DNA of 64,000 nucleotides from Streptomyces tibetensis. Lineage in GTDB: Bacteria; Actinomycetota; Actinomycetes; Streptomycetales; Streptomycetaceae. Under the pieces are notes generated by a model. The model saw nothing but the letters and a program-made list of their open reading frames with translations. It searched no databases and was not told where the DNA came from. Made by a program: the position numbers and the translations under genes. The stretch covers positions 62,001 through 126,000 of the forward strand of contig NZ_SZVW01000013.1 in assembly GCF_007655005.1 (NCBI RefSeq), written 5' to 3'. Numbering within the stretch: position 1 is the stretch's first letter; each line of letters begins with the position of its first letter. Positions 33,276 to 42,799 of the stretch are shown here, piece by piece.

Positions 33276-35408
33276 ATGCCCGGGAGCAAGGAGCACTCCG
33301 GCGGCTCCGGATCGCCGGACGATGCCCTGGGGATCGCGCTGGCCGACACCGTGCGCGGTACAGGCGCCTCGATCGGCGGCCTCTACCTCATCGAGGAGGC
33401 GGAGCCGGTGCTGCGCCTGGTCGCGCTGTGCGGTCTTCCGGTGGCCTTCAGCGCCCCCTGGCAGCGGCTGCCCCTGACCGCACCCGTCCCGGTCACCGAC
33501 GCGATCCACGACGACGCGCTGGTCAGCATCGCCGGCCAGGACGAGATGGCCCGCCGGTACCCCCGGGCCGCCGCCGTCCTGCCCTACCCGTTCGCCCTGG
33601 TCGCCGCCCCGCTGACCGGGGTACGACGCTCCTGGGGCGGTCTCGTGCTGATGTGGCCCGCCGGCCGGCCGCCCCGGGTCACACCACGCGAACACGGTCA
33701 CATCACCTCCAGCGCCCGCCGCATGGCCCGCCTCCTGGACGACGCCACCCGGCCGCCGTCCCTGCCCGACCTGCCGCGCGTCGTCCCCGTCGACGCCACC
33801 CGCCACCCCGCGCAGACCGGTCTGGCCGCCGCCGACTACCTCGAACGCCTCCCCGAGGGCGCCCTGGCCCTCGATCTGGAGGGCCGCATCACCTTCGCCA
33901 CCGCCACCGCGGCACGACTGCTCGGTCGCGGCGCGGACCGTCTCCTCGGCACCCGTCCCTGGCACTCCCTGCCCTGGCTCGACGACCCCGTCTTCGAGGA
34001 CCACTACCGGACGGCGATCGTCAGCCGTGCTCCGGTCTCCTTCACCGCGCTCCGCCCGCCGGACCAGCCGCTGACCTTCCAGCTCTACCCCGACACCAGC
34101 GGCATCAGCGTCCGCGTCCTGCCGAGCGCGGAGCATGCCGAGCACGCGCCGCCCACCGGTGCAGGGCCGCCTGTGGCCGCACCGACGGGACGCCTCTACC
34201 AGCTCGTGCACCTGGCCGCCGCGCTCACCGAGTCGGTGACCGTGCGCGACCTCGTCGCGCTGATCGCCCACCAGATCCTGCCCGCCTTCGCCGCCCAGGG
34301 CCTGGTGCTGTCCAGCGTCGACGCGGGCCGGCTGAAGATCATCGGCCACCACGGCTATCCGGCCGACGTCATGGAGCGGCTCGACGCCCTGTCCCTGGAC
34401 ACCGACCTCACCCCCGCCGGTCAGGTCCTCGCCAGCGGCACCCCCGCCTTCTTCGCCGGCCCCGGCGAGCTGGCCGCAAGCTACCCCGGAGCACCCCAGA
34501 TCAGCGGCAAACAGGCCTGGGCGTTCCTCCCTCTGGTCATCTCCGGCCGGCCGGTCGGCTGCTGCATCCTGTCCTACACCCGTCCGCACACCTTCACCGC
34601 CGACGAACGTGCCGTCCTCACCTCGCTGTCCGGCCTGATCGCCCAGGCCCTCGACCGCGCCCGGCTCTACGACACCAAACACCGGCTCGTGCACGAACTG
34701 CAGCGCGCCCTGCTGCCCCGGGCCCTGCCGCGCCTGCCCGGCCTCGACGTCGCCGCCCGCTACCTGCCCGCCGGCCACGGCACCGAGGTCGGCGGAGACT
34801 TCTTCGACGTGCTGCGCCTGAACGACACGAGCGCGGCCGCCGTGATCGGCGACGTCGAAGGCCACAGCGTCGCCGCCGCCGCCCTCATGGGCCAGGTCCG
34901 CACCGCCATCCACGCCCACGCCACCGCCGGCGCCGCACCAGGCCAGGTCCTCGCCCGCACCAACCGGCTCCTGGCCGACCTCGACTCCGAACTGCTCGTC
35001 TCCTGCCTCTTCGTCCATCTCGACCTGGGCCGCCACCAGGCGTCCCTCGCCAGCGCGGGACACGTGCCGCCTCTGCTGCGCCAGGCCCGGCATCCCGCCG
35101 GCGTCCTCGACGTGGAGCCCGGCCCGCTGCTGGGCATCGACACCGGCACCGACTACCCGGTCACCACCGTGCCCCTGCTCCCCGGCACCACCCTCGCCCT
35201 GTACACCGACGGCCTGGTCGAACTCCCCGGCACCGACGCCACCCGCACCACCACCGACCTCGCCGCGCACCTGGACACCGCCGACGGCCACGACCTGGAA
35301 CGGCTCATCGACCGGCTCGTCCGCCACACCACCCCCACCGGACAGCACACCGACGACATCGCGGTGCTCCTCCTGCGCGCCTCCCGGCTGGGCGACGGTC
35401 GGGCGTGA
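33276..35408 (+). CDS. GAF-PAS-GAF-SpoIIE (PP2C-type) serine/threonine phosphatase, 710 aa
   Basis: Partner-switching phosphatase. ATG follows GGGAGGACATC. A GAF-like sensor (about 20-160) includes YPFALVAAPLTGV. A PAS domain (about 185-280) reads YLERLPEGALALDLEGRITF and LPWLDDPVFEDHYRTAI. The second GAF (about 310-465) reads AFLPLVISGRPVGCCILSY. The SpoIIE domain (about 480-705) has VGGDFFDVLRL, VIGDVEGHSVAAAALMGQ, ALYTDGLVE and HTDDIAVLLLR, retaining the metal-binding Asp residues. No kinase (HATPase) domain is present. It probably dephosphorylates an anti-anti-sigma factor encoded elsewhere. It is paralogous to 36228-38795. Confidence 0.9.
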   Translation: MPGSKEHSGGSGSPDDALGIALADTVRGTGASIGGLYLIEEAEPVLRLVALCGLPVAFSAPWQRLPLTAPVPVTDAIHDDALVSIAGQDEMARRYPRAAAVLPYPFALVAAPLTGVRRSWGGLVLMWPAGRPPRVTPREHGHITSSARRMARLLDDATRPPSLPDLPRVVPVDATRHPAQTGLAAADYLERLPEGALALDLEGRITFATATAARLLGRGADRLLGTRPWHSLPWLDDPVFEDHYRTAIVSRAPVSFTALRPPDQPLTFQLYPDTSGISVRVLPSAEHAEHAPPTGAGPPVAAPTGRLYQLVHLAAALTESVTVRDLVALIAHQILPAFAAQGLVLSSVDAGRLKIIGHHGYPADVMERLDALSLDTDLTPAGQVLASGTPAFFAGPGELAASYPGAPQISGKQAWAFLPLVISGRPVGCCILSYTRPHTFTADERAVLTSLSGLIAQALDRARLYDTKHRLVHELQRALLPRALPRLPGLDVAARYLPAGHGTEVGGDFFDVLRLNDTSAAAVIGDVEGHSVAAAALMGQVRTAIHAHATAGAAPGQVLARTNRLLADLDSELLVSCLFVHLDLGRHQASLASAGHVPPLLRQARHPAGVLDVEPGPLLGIDTGTDYPVTTVPLLPGTTLALYTDGLVELPGTDATRTTTDLAAHLDTADGHDLERLIDRLVRHTTPTGQHTDDIAVLLLRASRLGDGRA

Positions 35409-35412
35409 GCCG

Positions 35413-36105
35413 TCAACCCCGGTCAGGGGAAGCGGAGGTGACCCGCCGGGCCACGTCGCGCAGCTTGAGGTTGTGGTCCTGGGAGATGCGCCGCAGCACA
35501 CCGAAGGCCTCGTCCTCGCTCAGCTCATGGCGTTCCATCAGGATCCCCATGGCCTCACCGATGGCGTGCCGGGTCTCCAGCGCGTGCTCCAACTGGTCCA
35601 CGGTTCGGGCCGTGGCCAGCGCCACCGCGGCATGGGAGGCGAGCAGCCAGCCCGCGGCCTCGATGTCCTCGCCGAAGGCCCCGGGACGGCGCGAGTAGAG
35701 GTTCAGCGCACCGAAGTCCTCCTCGTGGGTGTAGAGCAGGACACCCGTCATGCTGCCGATCCCGAGGTCGCGGGCCGCCCGGCTGTACCGCGGCCAGGAC
35801 GGCTGCGGCCGGGTCATGTCGGCGATCCGGAACAGCCGCTCCCCGTCCACGCGACGTGCGGCGTCGAAGCACGGCCCCTCACCGAACTCGCCCTGCAACC
35901 GGTCCGACTCCGCGACCATGTCACCGCACACGGAAAGGGTCACGGCCCGGCCCTTCGAGACCGCCAGGATCCCGGCGGCGTCGCAGCCGTCGATCACCTT
36001 CACCGCCGACGACGAGATCGCGTCCAGCGTCGCCTGGAGCGAATCCTGCGCGCCCAGTTCCCTGGCGAGCCGCGCCATCTGCTCGGCGTACCGTTGCCAC
36101 TCCAC
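35413..36105 (-). CDS. GAF-ANTAR domain protein (putative RNA-binding antiterminator), 230 aa
   Basis: An N-terminal GAF domain (about 15-160; VIDGCDAAGILAVSKGRAVT, EGPCFDAARRV, HEEDFGALNLYSRR) precedes an ANTAR domain (about 165-225; ALETRHAIGEAMGILMERHE, FGVLRRISQDHNLKLRDVAR). ANTAR proteins bind paired RNA hairpins and prevent termination. The GTG at 36105 is preferred for AGGA about ten bases upstream. It lies between two paralogous phosphatase genes, converging on the first with a 4-base gap and downstream of the second on the same strand. Confidence 0.9.
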   Translation of the reverse strand: MEWQRYAEQMARLARELGAQDSLQATLDAISSSAVKVIDGCDAAGILAVSKGRAVTLSVCGDMVAESDRLQGEFGEGPCFDAARRVDGERLFRIADMTRPQPSWPRYSRAARDLGIGSMTGVLLYTHEEDFGALNLYSRRPGAFGEDIEAAGWLLASHAAVALATARTVDQLEHALETRHAIGEAMGILMERHELSEDEAFGVLRRISQDHNLKLRDVARRVTSASPDRG

Positions 36106-36227
36106 CGCAACCACCGTCCTGCTCGCCGGTCCCGACCACCGTACTCCGTGCCGCTTCGTACGGCCGTTCGTTCGTTCGCCCTTTCGGACGGGTGTCGGGG
36201 CGGCCCGCCCGGGGTGCGGAACCGCGA

Positions 36228-38795
36228 TCACCGGTACGCCGTGAGCAGCAGTGCCACGTCGTCCGGCCGCTCCCGGGCCTGCCGGGCCGTGCCCACCAGC
36301 CGGTCGGCGAGGTGCTCCACCGAGTCCGCCGGGGTCTCGGACAGACGGCGGCGGACCGCGTCGATGCCCGACTCGATGTCGCTGCCGGGCCGCTCGACCA
36401 ACCCGTCGGTGTACAGGGCGAGCACGCTGCCGGGGGCCAGGGTGAGCGCGGTGACGGGGTACACCGAGTCGGGCTGCACGCCCAGCATGACGCCGCCCGC
36501 GAGATCCAGTGTCTCGGCCCGCCCGTCGGGGTGGCGCAGCAGCGGCGGGGGATGGCCGGCCCGCACGGCCAGGGCCCGTCCGGTGACCGGGTCGAGTTCG
36601 ATGTAGCAGCAGGTGGCGAAGACGTCCGACTCCAGCTCGCTCAGCAGCCGGTTGGTGTGCGTGATGACCTCCTGCGGTGGGCGCTCGCTCGCCGCGAAGG
36701 CGTGCACCGCGCTGCGCAGCTGCCCCATCACCGCGGCGGCGCCGACACTGTGGCCTTCGACGTCCCCGATGACCAGGGCCACGCCACGTCCGGTGGTGAT
36801 CACGTCGTACCAGTCGCCGCCGATCGCCATGCCCTGCGTGCCGGGCAGATAGCGGCCGGTGGTGCGCAGGCCCTCGACGGAGGGCAGCCGGTGCGGCAGG
36901 AGTCCCTCCTGGAGGCCACGGGCGACGGCGGACTCCGAGTCGTACAGCCGTGCCCGTTCCATCGCCTGGGCGGCCAGGCCGCTCAGCGCGGTGAGGGCGG
37001 ACCGCTCGTCCGAGGTGAACCGGTGTGGGGCGTCCCAGCCGAGGATGCAGGACCCGACGGAGCGCCCGGAGGCGATCAGCGGCAGGAACGACCAGGCCTG
37101 CATGCGGTCCAGGGTGATGCCCGGATAGGCGAGGGAGAGCTCCTCGGGCGACTCGAAGAACAGGGGGAGCCGCGTGGTCAGCGCGTGGACGCCGGGCAGC
37201 TGCGTGTCGAGGGTGACGCCCTCGAACGGGGTGAGGAAGCCCTCCGGGTAGCCCGACTCCCACAGCAGGTACATCCGGCCCTCGCGGACGGTGTAAAGGG
37301 CCAGCTCCCGGACGCCGAAGGCGGGCAGCAGCTGCTCCGACACGGCCCGGCAGACGTCCAGCACGGTGACCGCCTCGGTGAGCACGCTCGCCATCTGCAC
37401 CACGTGGTAGAGCGCTCCGGCCCGCGCGGACGCCACCGGTCCGGGCGGCGGCGCGACGGCGCCGAGGCCCCAGGTGGCGCCAAAACCGGCTTCCGGCCCC
37501 TGCTCGGCACCGGTGGGCGGCCCGGTAGGGAAGACGCGGCCGGTCAGCCCGTGCACGTCCGGGTAGAGCACGAAACTCAGCCAGTTCCCGTCGGGCCTGC
37601 GGACCAGGAAGGAGACCTGTTCCTGCGACAGCATCGCCGCCCGGTAGCGGTCCTCGTACGCGGGATCCCGGAGCCAGGTGACCACCTCCCACGGGTAACG
37701 GCCGAAGAGGTCCTCCCGGCCGGAGCCGAGCAGTTCCTCGCAGCGCCGGTTGGCATACGTCAGGCGGCCGTCCTGGTCCAGGGAGAAGAGCCCGTCGGGC
37801 AGCCGCTCGGCGGCTTCGGCCGCGGTGAGTCCGCCGCCCGCGTCGACGAGGGCGCCCACCAGGATCCGCGCGGATCCGGCGCCGCCCTGCACGAGATGGC
37901 CCCACAGCTCGACCGGCCGGTAGCCGGTCTTCTCCTCGCCCCGCGACTCGTCGCGGACCCGGAAGTGCCGGGACCTGACCCGGCCGTCGGCCAGCGCGTC
38001 GTGCCGGCTCTCGCGCAGTTCGTGCAGGTCGTCGGGGCTGACACGGGCCTCGATGTCCGCGATGGTGCCACCGTAGGCCGACCGGTCCAGGCCGAGGAGC
38101 GCGAGGGCGTCGTCGTCCGCCGTGCAGCGGTCGCTGTCCAGGTCCCAGTCGATGAGCCCGACCCGGACCGGGTGGGCGGCCGAGGTGGGCAGCCGCACGC
38201 TGATCGGCTCGTCGTCGTACTCGACGTGGTGTGCGGCGGAGTCCGGGCCCGCCCGGCCCGCGACCAGGCGGTCGAGGCGCTCTTCCATGGCCCGCTCGGC
38301 GGGGCGCAGCGCGAGACCGACCGCTTCCCCGTCCATCGGGGCCCGGGCCGCCGAGCGCAGCACGACCAGTACGCCGACCGCCTCGCCGCCGGTCCGGACG
38401 GGCTGGTAGGCGGAGCCGAAGGGGTAGGGGAGACCGGCTGTGAAGTGCGGGAAGCGGACCATGGTGGCGTGCTCGTCCGGCAGCCACAGCGTCTCGTCGC
38501 GGCGGTAGGCCTCCGCCATGGGCAGGGCACCGCCCACGGGCACCCGCCACCAGCTCCTGAGCAGCGAACGGGGCACCCCGGTGATCATCGCCAGCACCAG
38601 CGAGCGCCGGTCGCGGGAGCGCAGGTAGACCAGCCCGCCGTAGCCGTCGAGGTCCCGCACGGCCTCCACCAGTGGGGCCGTCAGGGCATCCTCGATCCGG
38701 CCCGTGTCCTCGCCCGGGACCCGGCCCTCAGCCCCGTTCCGGCTCGGGCCGACGGCTGACCGCGGCCCGTCCGGTACGGCGGCTGCCTCATCCAT
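36228..38795 (-). CDS. GAF-PAS-PAS-GAF-SpoIIE phosphatase, 855 aa
   Basis: ATG at 38795 follows GGGAGGA six bases upstream. Domains in order: N-terminal GAF-like (GYGGLVYLRSRDRRSLVLAM, YPFGSAYQPVRTGG); a PAS with GLIDWDLDSDRCTADDDALA; a second PAS (RLPDGLFSLDQDGRLTYANR, TWLRDPAYEDRYRAAMLSQE); GAF (SFLPLIASGRSVGSCILGW); and SpoIIE/PP2C (IGGDWYDVITT, VIGDVEGHSVGAAAVMGQ, ALYTDGLVERPG, PDDVALLLTAYR). The central and C-terminal parts match 33276-35408 strongly, so one derives from the other. No HATPase kinase domain is present. It is probably cytoplasmic signalling upstream of a sigma factor. Confidence 0.9.
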   Translation of the reverse strand: MDEAAAVPDGPRSAVGPSRNGAEGRVPGEDTGRIEDALTAPLVEAVRDLDGYGGLVYLRSRDRRSLVLAMITGVPRSLLRSWWRVPVGGALPMAEAYRRDETLWLPDEHATMVRFPHFTAGLPYPFGSAYQPVRTGGEAVGVLVVLRSAARAPMDGEAVGLALRPAERAMEERLDRLVAGRAGPDSAAHHVEYDDEPISVRLPTSAAHPVRVGLIDWDLDSDRCTADDDALALLGLDRSAYGGTIADIEARVSPDDLHELRESRHDALADGRVRSRHFRVRDESRGEEKTGYRPVELWGHLVQGGAGSARILVGALVDAGGGLTAAEAAERLPDGLFSLDQDGRLTYANRRCEELLGSGREDLFGRYPWEVVTWLRDPAYEDRYRAAMLSQEQVSFLVRRPDGNWLSFVLYPDVHGLTGRVFPTGPPTGAEQGPEAGFGATWGLGAVAPPPGPVASARAGALYHVVQMASVLTEAVTVLDVCRAVSEQLLPAFGVRELALYTVREGRMYLLWESGYPEGFLTPFEGVTLDTQLPGVHALTTRLPLFFESPEELSLAYPGITLDRMQAWSFLPLIASGRSVGSCILGWDAPHRFTSDERSALTALSGLAAQAMERARLYDSESAVARGLQEGLLPHRLPSVEGLRTTGRYLPGTQGMAIGGDWYDVITTGRGVALVIGDVEGHSVGAAAVMGQLRSAVHAFAASERPPQEVITHTNRLLSELESDVFATCCYIELDPVTGRALAVRAGHPPPLLRHPDGRAETLDLAGGVMLGVQPDSVYPVTALTLAPGSVLALYTDGLVERPGSDIESGIDAVRRRLSETPADSVEHLADRLVGTARQARERPDDVALLLTAYR

Positions 38796-38944
38796 GTCGC
38801 GTCCTCCCGGTACGGACGCACCGGACACCAATCGCTTCCCACCAGGATGTGCCATGGTCGGCGCTCCGGCGCGGCAAGTGCAACCTTTTGGTCCGCCCGG
38901 CCGTCTCAACCGGCATCAGCCACATGCAAGCCTCGGGGGCGGCA

Positions 38945-39535
38945 ATGGTACGTATCAGAAGAGCATGCGCGACTCTCGCACTCGTGGGCGCCACGGTGGG
39001 CGTGGCGGCCATCCCGGCCGGCGCCGCACCGGTGGCCGGCCCGCAGTCCACCACCCGGGCCACGGCGTGCCCGACCGGCTGGGGAAGCCTCGCCGAGACC
39101 GACGCCGGCGTAGGCGTCGCACCGATGACCGACGTCAGGACCGGTCGTCACACCTGCTTCGACCGGATGGTCATCGACGTGCCCGGCGCGGGCAGCGGCG
39201 TCGGGTACACCGTCCAGTACGTCGACAAGCTCTACCAGGACGGCTCGGGCCGCTACATCGCCGTGTCCGGCGGCGCCGTGCTCGAGGTGCGGGTGACCGC
39301 GCCCGCCTACGACCCGGAGACCGGCGCGGCCACCTATCCCGGCCAGGTGGCGCGCCCCCTGCCGGGCGTGGACCTCACCGGTTACCGCACCTTCCGGGAC
39401 ACCCGGTTCGCCGGCAGCTTCGAAGGGGATACCCAGATCGGTCTCGGCGTCCGCGCGCGGCTGCCCTTCCGGGTGCAGCAGCTGGACGACCGTGTCGTCG
39501 TGGACGTCGCCCACAGCTGGACCGCCACGGGCTGA
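38945..39535 (+). CDS. Secreted protein, AMIN-like domain, 196 aa
   Basis: The ATG at 38945 is preferred over one seven codons upstream because GGGGG precedes it. A Sec signal is present (RRACATLALVGATVGVAAIPAGA). The mature part contains CPTGWGSLAETD, HTCFDRMVIDVPGAGSGVGY, VQYVDKLYQDGSGRYI and RVQQLDDRVVVDVAHSW. This pattern of beta strands and two Cys is what I associate with AMIN-like actinobacterial exported proteins. It likely has an extracellular binding role; the ligand is unknown. Confidence 0.78.
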   Translation: MVRIRRACATLALVGATVGVAAIPAGAAPVAGPQSTTRATACPTGWGSLAETDAGVGVAPMTDVRTGRHTCFDRMVIDVPGAGSGVGYTVQYVDKLYQDGSGRYIAVSGGAVLEVRVTAPAYDPETGAATYPGQVARPLPGVDLTGYRTFRDTRFAGSFEGDTQIGLGVRARLPFRVQQLDDRVVVDVAHSWTATG

Positions 39536-39603
39536 CGGCCACGGGCCGGCCGCACGGCGCCCGGCTCTCAGGGGCCGGGCGCCCAGGTCTCGGGCGGCCG
39601 TCC

Positions 39604-40689
39604 TCAACCGCCGCGCAACCGGCCCACTTCCTCGAGCATCCGGGCCGCCGCACCTGCCAGCCGGGGCCGGCCGCGGACGAAGCGACGGGCGGCCCGGGCG
39701 GGCTCGCGGCCCAGCCAGTGGGCGGCCCCGCCCGGCACCGGCCGCACCACCGCTCCTTCGTACACACGCAGGTCACGGGTCTTGAGCGACTCCTTGTAGC
39801 GGGCCGGGCCGCTGCCCAGGTCGACGGTCTCGATGCCGTCGGCCGCAGCGGCCTCCAGCATCCGCAACTGCAGCAGCAGGCCGGGGGAGTACTTGGCGTA
39901 CGCGCGGTCGTAGGCCGGGAACCACCAGGACAGCACCGTGCGCGAGCGCAGCCCCAGGTGCGCGGCGACGGGTCGTCCGGCGGCGTACAGCACGGACAGC
40001 ACGCCGCGGCACTCCGGCTCCTCGCTCTCCCCGAGCAGCCTCACCAGCCGGGTGATCCACTCCTGCGCGAACCGGTCCCGCCGGCCGGTCCGCCGGTACT
40101 GCGCCGACTTCCATTCCATCAGCGCCCGCAGCGCCGCCGGGTCCCGGGCGTCGTACACGAACCGCACCTCGCCGACCTGCCGGGCCAGCCTGCGCTCCTT
40201 GGCCAGGATCTGTCTGAGGAAGCCCGGCGACCGCGCCCGCAGACGTTCCGTGTACGCCGCGAAGCCCTCGCCGATGTCGACGACCGGGGAGGCGAGTTCC
40301 TCGACCGCGTGCGGCACGAACACCCCCTGACCGGCTTCGAGGTTGTCGAACTCGAAGGACGACAGCCCGCAGACCCGCAACAACCGCCGGGCGTCCAGCT
40401 CGACCCCGGGGCGCAACACGGCCCCCTGACTGTCGGACACCCCCAGGCCGATGGCCCGGCCCCGCCCCAGCACCCCCGCCTCGTAGGGGAAGAACCCCAC
40501 CGGGGAACCGTCGTCCAGCAGCACCGCCACTCTGGCCCCCGGCCTGACCTGCCCCACCGCCACGGTGAAGGCCGGGTCGAGAAAGGGATTCGCCGGTGCG
40601 CCGGACTCCGTCCGGATCTCCCGCCACATCTTCTGGTCGCTCGGGCCGAGTTCGTCCGGCCTCAGAACGAGAACGCGCTTTCCAGGCAA
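39604..40689 (-). CDS. GNAT-family protein, BioF2/FemAB-like acyltransferase, 361 aa
   Basis: The TTG start at 40689 is chosen because AGGAGG sits five bases upstream. The ATGs 6 to 9 codons further 5' lack a ribosome site. The second half carries the BioF2-like acetyltransferase domain: SPGFLRQILAKERRLARQVG, RALMEWKSAQYRRTGRRDRF, AGRPVAAHLGLRSRTVLSWW, YAKYSPGLLLQLRMLEAAAA and TVDLGSGPARYKESL. Such proteins acylate cell-surface polysaccharide, peptidoglycan or lipid precursors. No membrane segment is present. Substrate unknown. Confidence 0.85.
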   Translation of the reverse strand: MPGKRVLVLRPDELGPSDQKMWREIRTESGAPANPFLDPAFTVAVGQVRPGARVAVLLDDGSPVGFFPYEAGVLGRGRAIGLGVSDSQGAVLRPGVELDARRLLRVCGLSSFEFDNLEAGQGVFVPHAVEELASPVVDIGEGFAAYTERLRARSPGFLRQILAKERRLARQVGEVRFVYDARDPAALRALMEWKSAQYRRTGRRDRFAQEWITRLVRLLGESEEPECRGVLSVLYAAGRPVAAHLGLRSRTVLSWWFPAYDRAYAKYSPGLLLQLRMLEAAAADGIETVDLGSGPARYKESLKTRDLRVYEGAVVRPVPGGAAHWLGREPARAARRFVRGRPRLAGAAARMLEEVGRLRGG

Positions 40690-40804
40690 CTCTGCCTCCT
40701 GTGTCATCGGCATGGGGACACACGAAGGCCTGCACATCACCGCGATTCGGCACCAGGGCAGTACTCAGGCCGCACGGCGCAGGCCCTTGTCGTACTGCCG
40801 TCGC

Positions 40805-41188
40805 TCAGCAGCGGAACGTCTGCAACCTTTCGGTGCTCGGGGCGGATCCGGCCGCTCCCGGACACGGGCTCGTTGCCGCCGCACGCAGATCCGTACCGCC
40901 GCGGCCCACCACGGCCGCCCCGGTCACCACCGGGCTCACCCCTGCCGCCCCCGTGGCCCGCGGTGTGCGCGCCGCGAGCTGCCGAACCGACGGCTCGTCC
41001 TCACAGGGACACGACTCTCCGGCCCCTTCGGCCGCGGCGCTCGAAGCGGCGCCCGCAGCCGTCGCGTCCACCGCCGCCGCGACCGTCACGGGCGGACGCC
41101 CGTGGCCCGCGAGCCCAGGAACGACGAGTTGCAGCAACAGCAGGCAGGTCACCAGACCCACCACCGCTGCCCAACGCCGCCGTGCCAT
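40805..41188 (-). CDS. Small exported or membrane-anchored hypothetical protein, 127 aa
   Basis: ATG at 41188 has AGGGG four bases upstream. The first 28 residues form a signal peptide or anchor (RRRWAAVVGLVTCLLLLQLV). The remainder is Ala/Gly/Ser-rich, low-complexity and contains Cys pairs (SCPCEDEPS). No family was recognised. Coding use looks acceptable, but the opposite strand is also open, so this is a moderate call. Confidence 0.5.
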   Translation of the reverse strand: MARRRWAAVVGLVTCLLLLQLVVPGLAGHGRPPVTVAAAVDATAAGAASSAAAEGAGESCPCEDEPSVRQLAARTPRATGAAGVSPVVTGAAVVGRGGTDLRAAATSPCPGAAGSAPSTERLQTFRC

Positions 41189-41394
41189 CAGACCCCTGAC
41201 CTGCGTTCCGGTGGGGGAGTACGGAGTGGACTCGACCTCAGGGCCGGCGCCGGACCAGACCCCCCGACACGGCCGGCTGCGCTTCCAGTAGGCCGAGCCC
41301 GGCTCCGCCCCGTCAAGCCCTGGTGTGACGATTCGTCCCTCTCGGCCGGTTGCCGCCGGAAATCCGACGGAAAGCGCTGGCTCCTGACGGGTGC

Positions 41395-42084
41395 TCAGTC
41401 GCCGGCGCCCAGCACCTCACGCGGCTTCGGCGCCCGCAGGTCCAGCGGCTCGTCGAAACCGCTGAACGCCGTGGTGGTGTGCTGCGCGGCGCTCTTGTAC
41501 ACCGTCTTCAGCAGATACGGTTCGCCCTCGTCGGCCACGTAGAAGGTGTACGTCCCTTCTTTGTCCGCCTTGTCGGTGACGATCAGTTCGACGGCCTTCG
41601 TGTTTCCGACGCGCGCGGATCCGCCCTTCTTCGCCGTGCCGAACGAGTCGAAGGGCCGGGTGCAGGAGGTGAGTCCGTCGCCGCCCCTGGAAGCCGGGGT
41701 CACGGGCGTCCTCACCCACAGCTTCTGCTCGCCGGTGACGCCGAGGTTGTTCTTCCACTTGCGCAGATAGGCCCGGTTTGGGCGGACGTAGTCGGTCTTG
41801 CCCAGACGGATCTGCTCCAGGGCGCCACCCCCGGACCAGGTGGTCTTCGACCTGCACCGGCTCTCCAGGTCGGTCACGAGGTGGCTGGTGACCGTGCCGC
41901 CGCTCGTGGTGCGGTTGGTGATGTCCACGGTGACGGTGTCCAGCTTCCGCATCCTCGCGTTGGCCTCGTCGAGGATCTCGCCCGCGGACCTGTCCTCGCC
42001 GGAGCCGCCGGCTCCGCACCCGGCCAGGGCCGCCCCCGCCAGCAGGCAGAGCGCGGTCGTCGTCAACGTGGCCATGGCCCGCAC
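41395..42084 (-). CDS. LppX/LprG-like or outer-membrane-carrier-type lipoprotein, 229 aa
   Basis: The GTG at 42084 is preferred over the ATG three codons later because GGGGGG lies about four bases before it. The lipobox LAGAALAGC places the lipidated Cys at residue 23. The mature part resembles the lipid-binding LolA/LppX fold: AGEILDEANARMRKLDTVTV, then TYTFYVADEGEPYLLKTVYK near the C-terminus. It is probably anchored to the outer leaflet of the membrane. A second lipoprotein of similar type is at 45768-46640. Confidence 0.8.
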   Translation of the reverse strand: MRAMATLTTTALCLLAGAALAGCGAGGSGEDRSAGEILDEANARMRKLDTVTVDITNRTTSGGTVTSHLVTDLESRCRSKTTWSGGGALEQIRLGKTDYVRPNRAYLRKWKNNLGVTGEQKLWVRTPVTPASRGGDGLTSCTRPFDSFGTAKKGGSARVGNTKAVELIVTDKADKEGTYTFYVADEGEPYLLKTVYKSAAQHTTTAFSGFDEPLDLRAPKPREVLGAGD

Positions 42085-42130
42085 GGAGCCCCCCTGTCGG
42101 TCGTGTCGGCCGGTGATCAGCCAGGGGAGC

Positions 42131-42486
42131 TTACCCGCCCTGACCGGTGGCCCTTGGCCAGCCCAGGCGGCTGTAGGCCCGGTTGGAGAAGTTGGTCGAC
42201 GCGGAACCCATGCCGCCCAGGCGATCACCCGCTCCTGATCGCACGCGACCACCGTCGAGGTCGTCTCCCACTCGCCGAACCGCTCGTGCAGGCTCTGGCC
42301 GACGAATCGGGCCCCTACGGCCGGTCTCGTCGCACCCCCGGTCCACCGCGCGGACTGCGGCTCGTCGTTCATCTCGGGCATCCGCGTCACATCGGCACCA
42401 GCGCCCACACCCTCCCGGAGGGGCGGCGACCCATGGCGTCACCTCCACCGTCGGTTGGTCCGCGTACCGTCCGCCCGTCGACTCCA
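42131..42486 (-). pseudogene. Degraded SRPBCC-family gene with at least two frameshifts
   Basis: Reading the minus strand from ATG 42486 (AGGAGG about ten bases upstream), one frame gives PTVEVTPWVAAPPG. The next frame gives VWALV, and a third gives DVTRMPEMNDEPQSARWTGG and FGEWETTSTVVACDQERVIA. Put together these spell the normal start of a START-like cyclase protein (VAAPPxxVWALVxDVTRMPEWN). Two single-base deletions near 42408-42435 account for the shifts. The C-terminal half of the family is missing, with a stop at 42131. It is unlikely to make protein. Confidence 0.7.
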
Positions 42487-42799
42487 TCGCGTGCCGGCCT
42501 CCTCGTCGGCAAGGACTGTAGCCATGAGGTTGCGTAATGAGACTCACCAGGTCAAGCGGTGGGAGGTTGAAGAGGGATGAGTGACCGTGCCGATGTGACC
42601 CGGTGCGCGGAACCACGCCCGCTGGGCCGCGTACGCTACCGGTGGCTCCGCCCCGGGGATCTTCACGTCCGACGTGACCGGCGGTGGGGGAGCCGTCCAG
42701 GAAGACGGTGGTGGAGCCGACGCGTCGGCGGGCACCATGGTCACGGCGGGGCGCGGTCGTCAGGGCCCGCCCGCGCCGGCCTTCGAGCGGAGGGACGAG

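Noticed and set aside
33039..35501. Upstream continuation of the ankyrin frame to 1063 codons
   Set aside because: Antisense to the SpoIIE phosphatase. Ankyrin homology begins only at the TTG near 33038, where a ribosome site is present.
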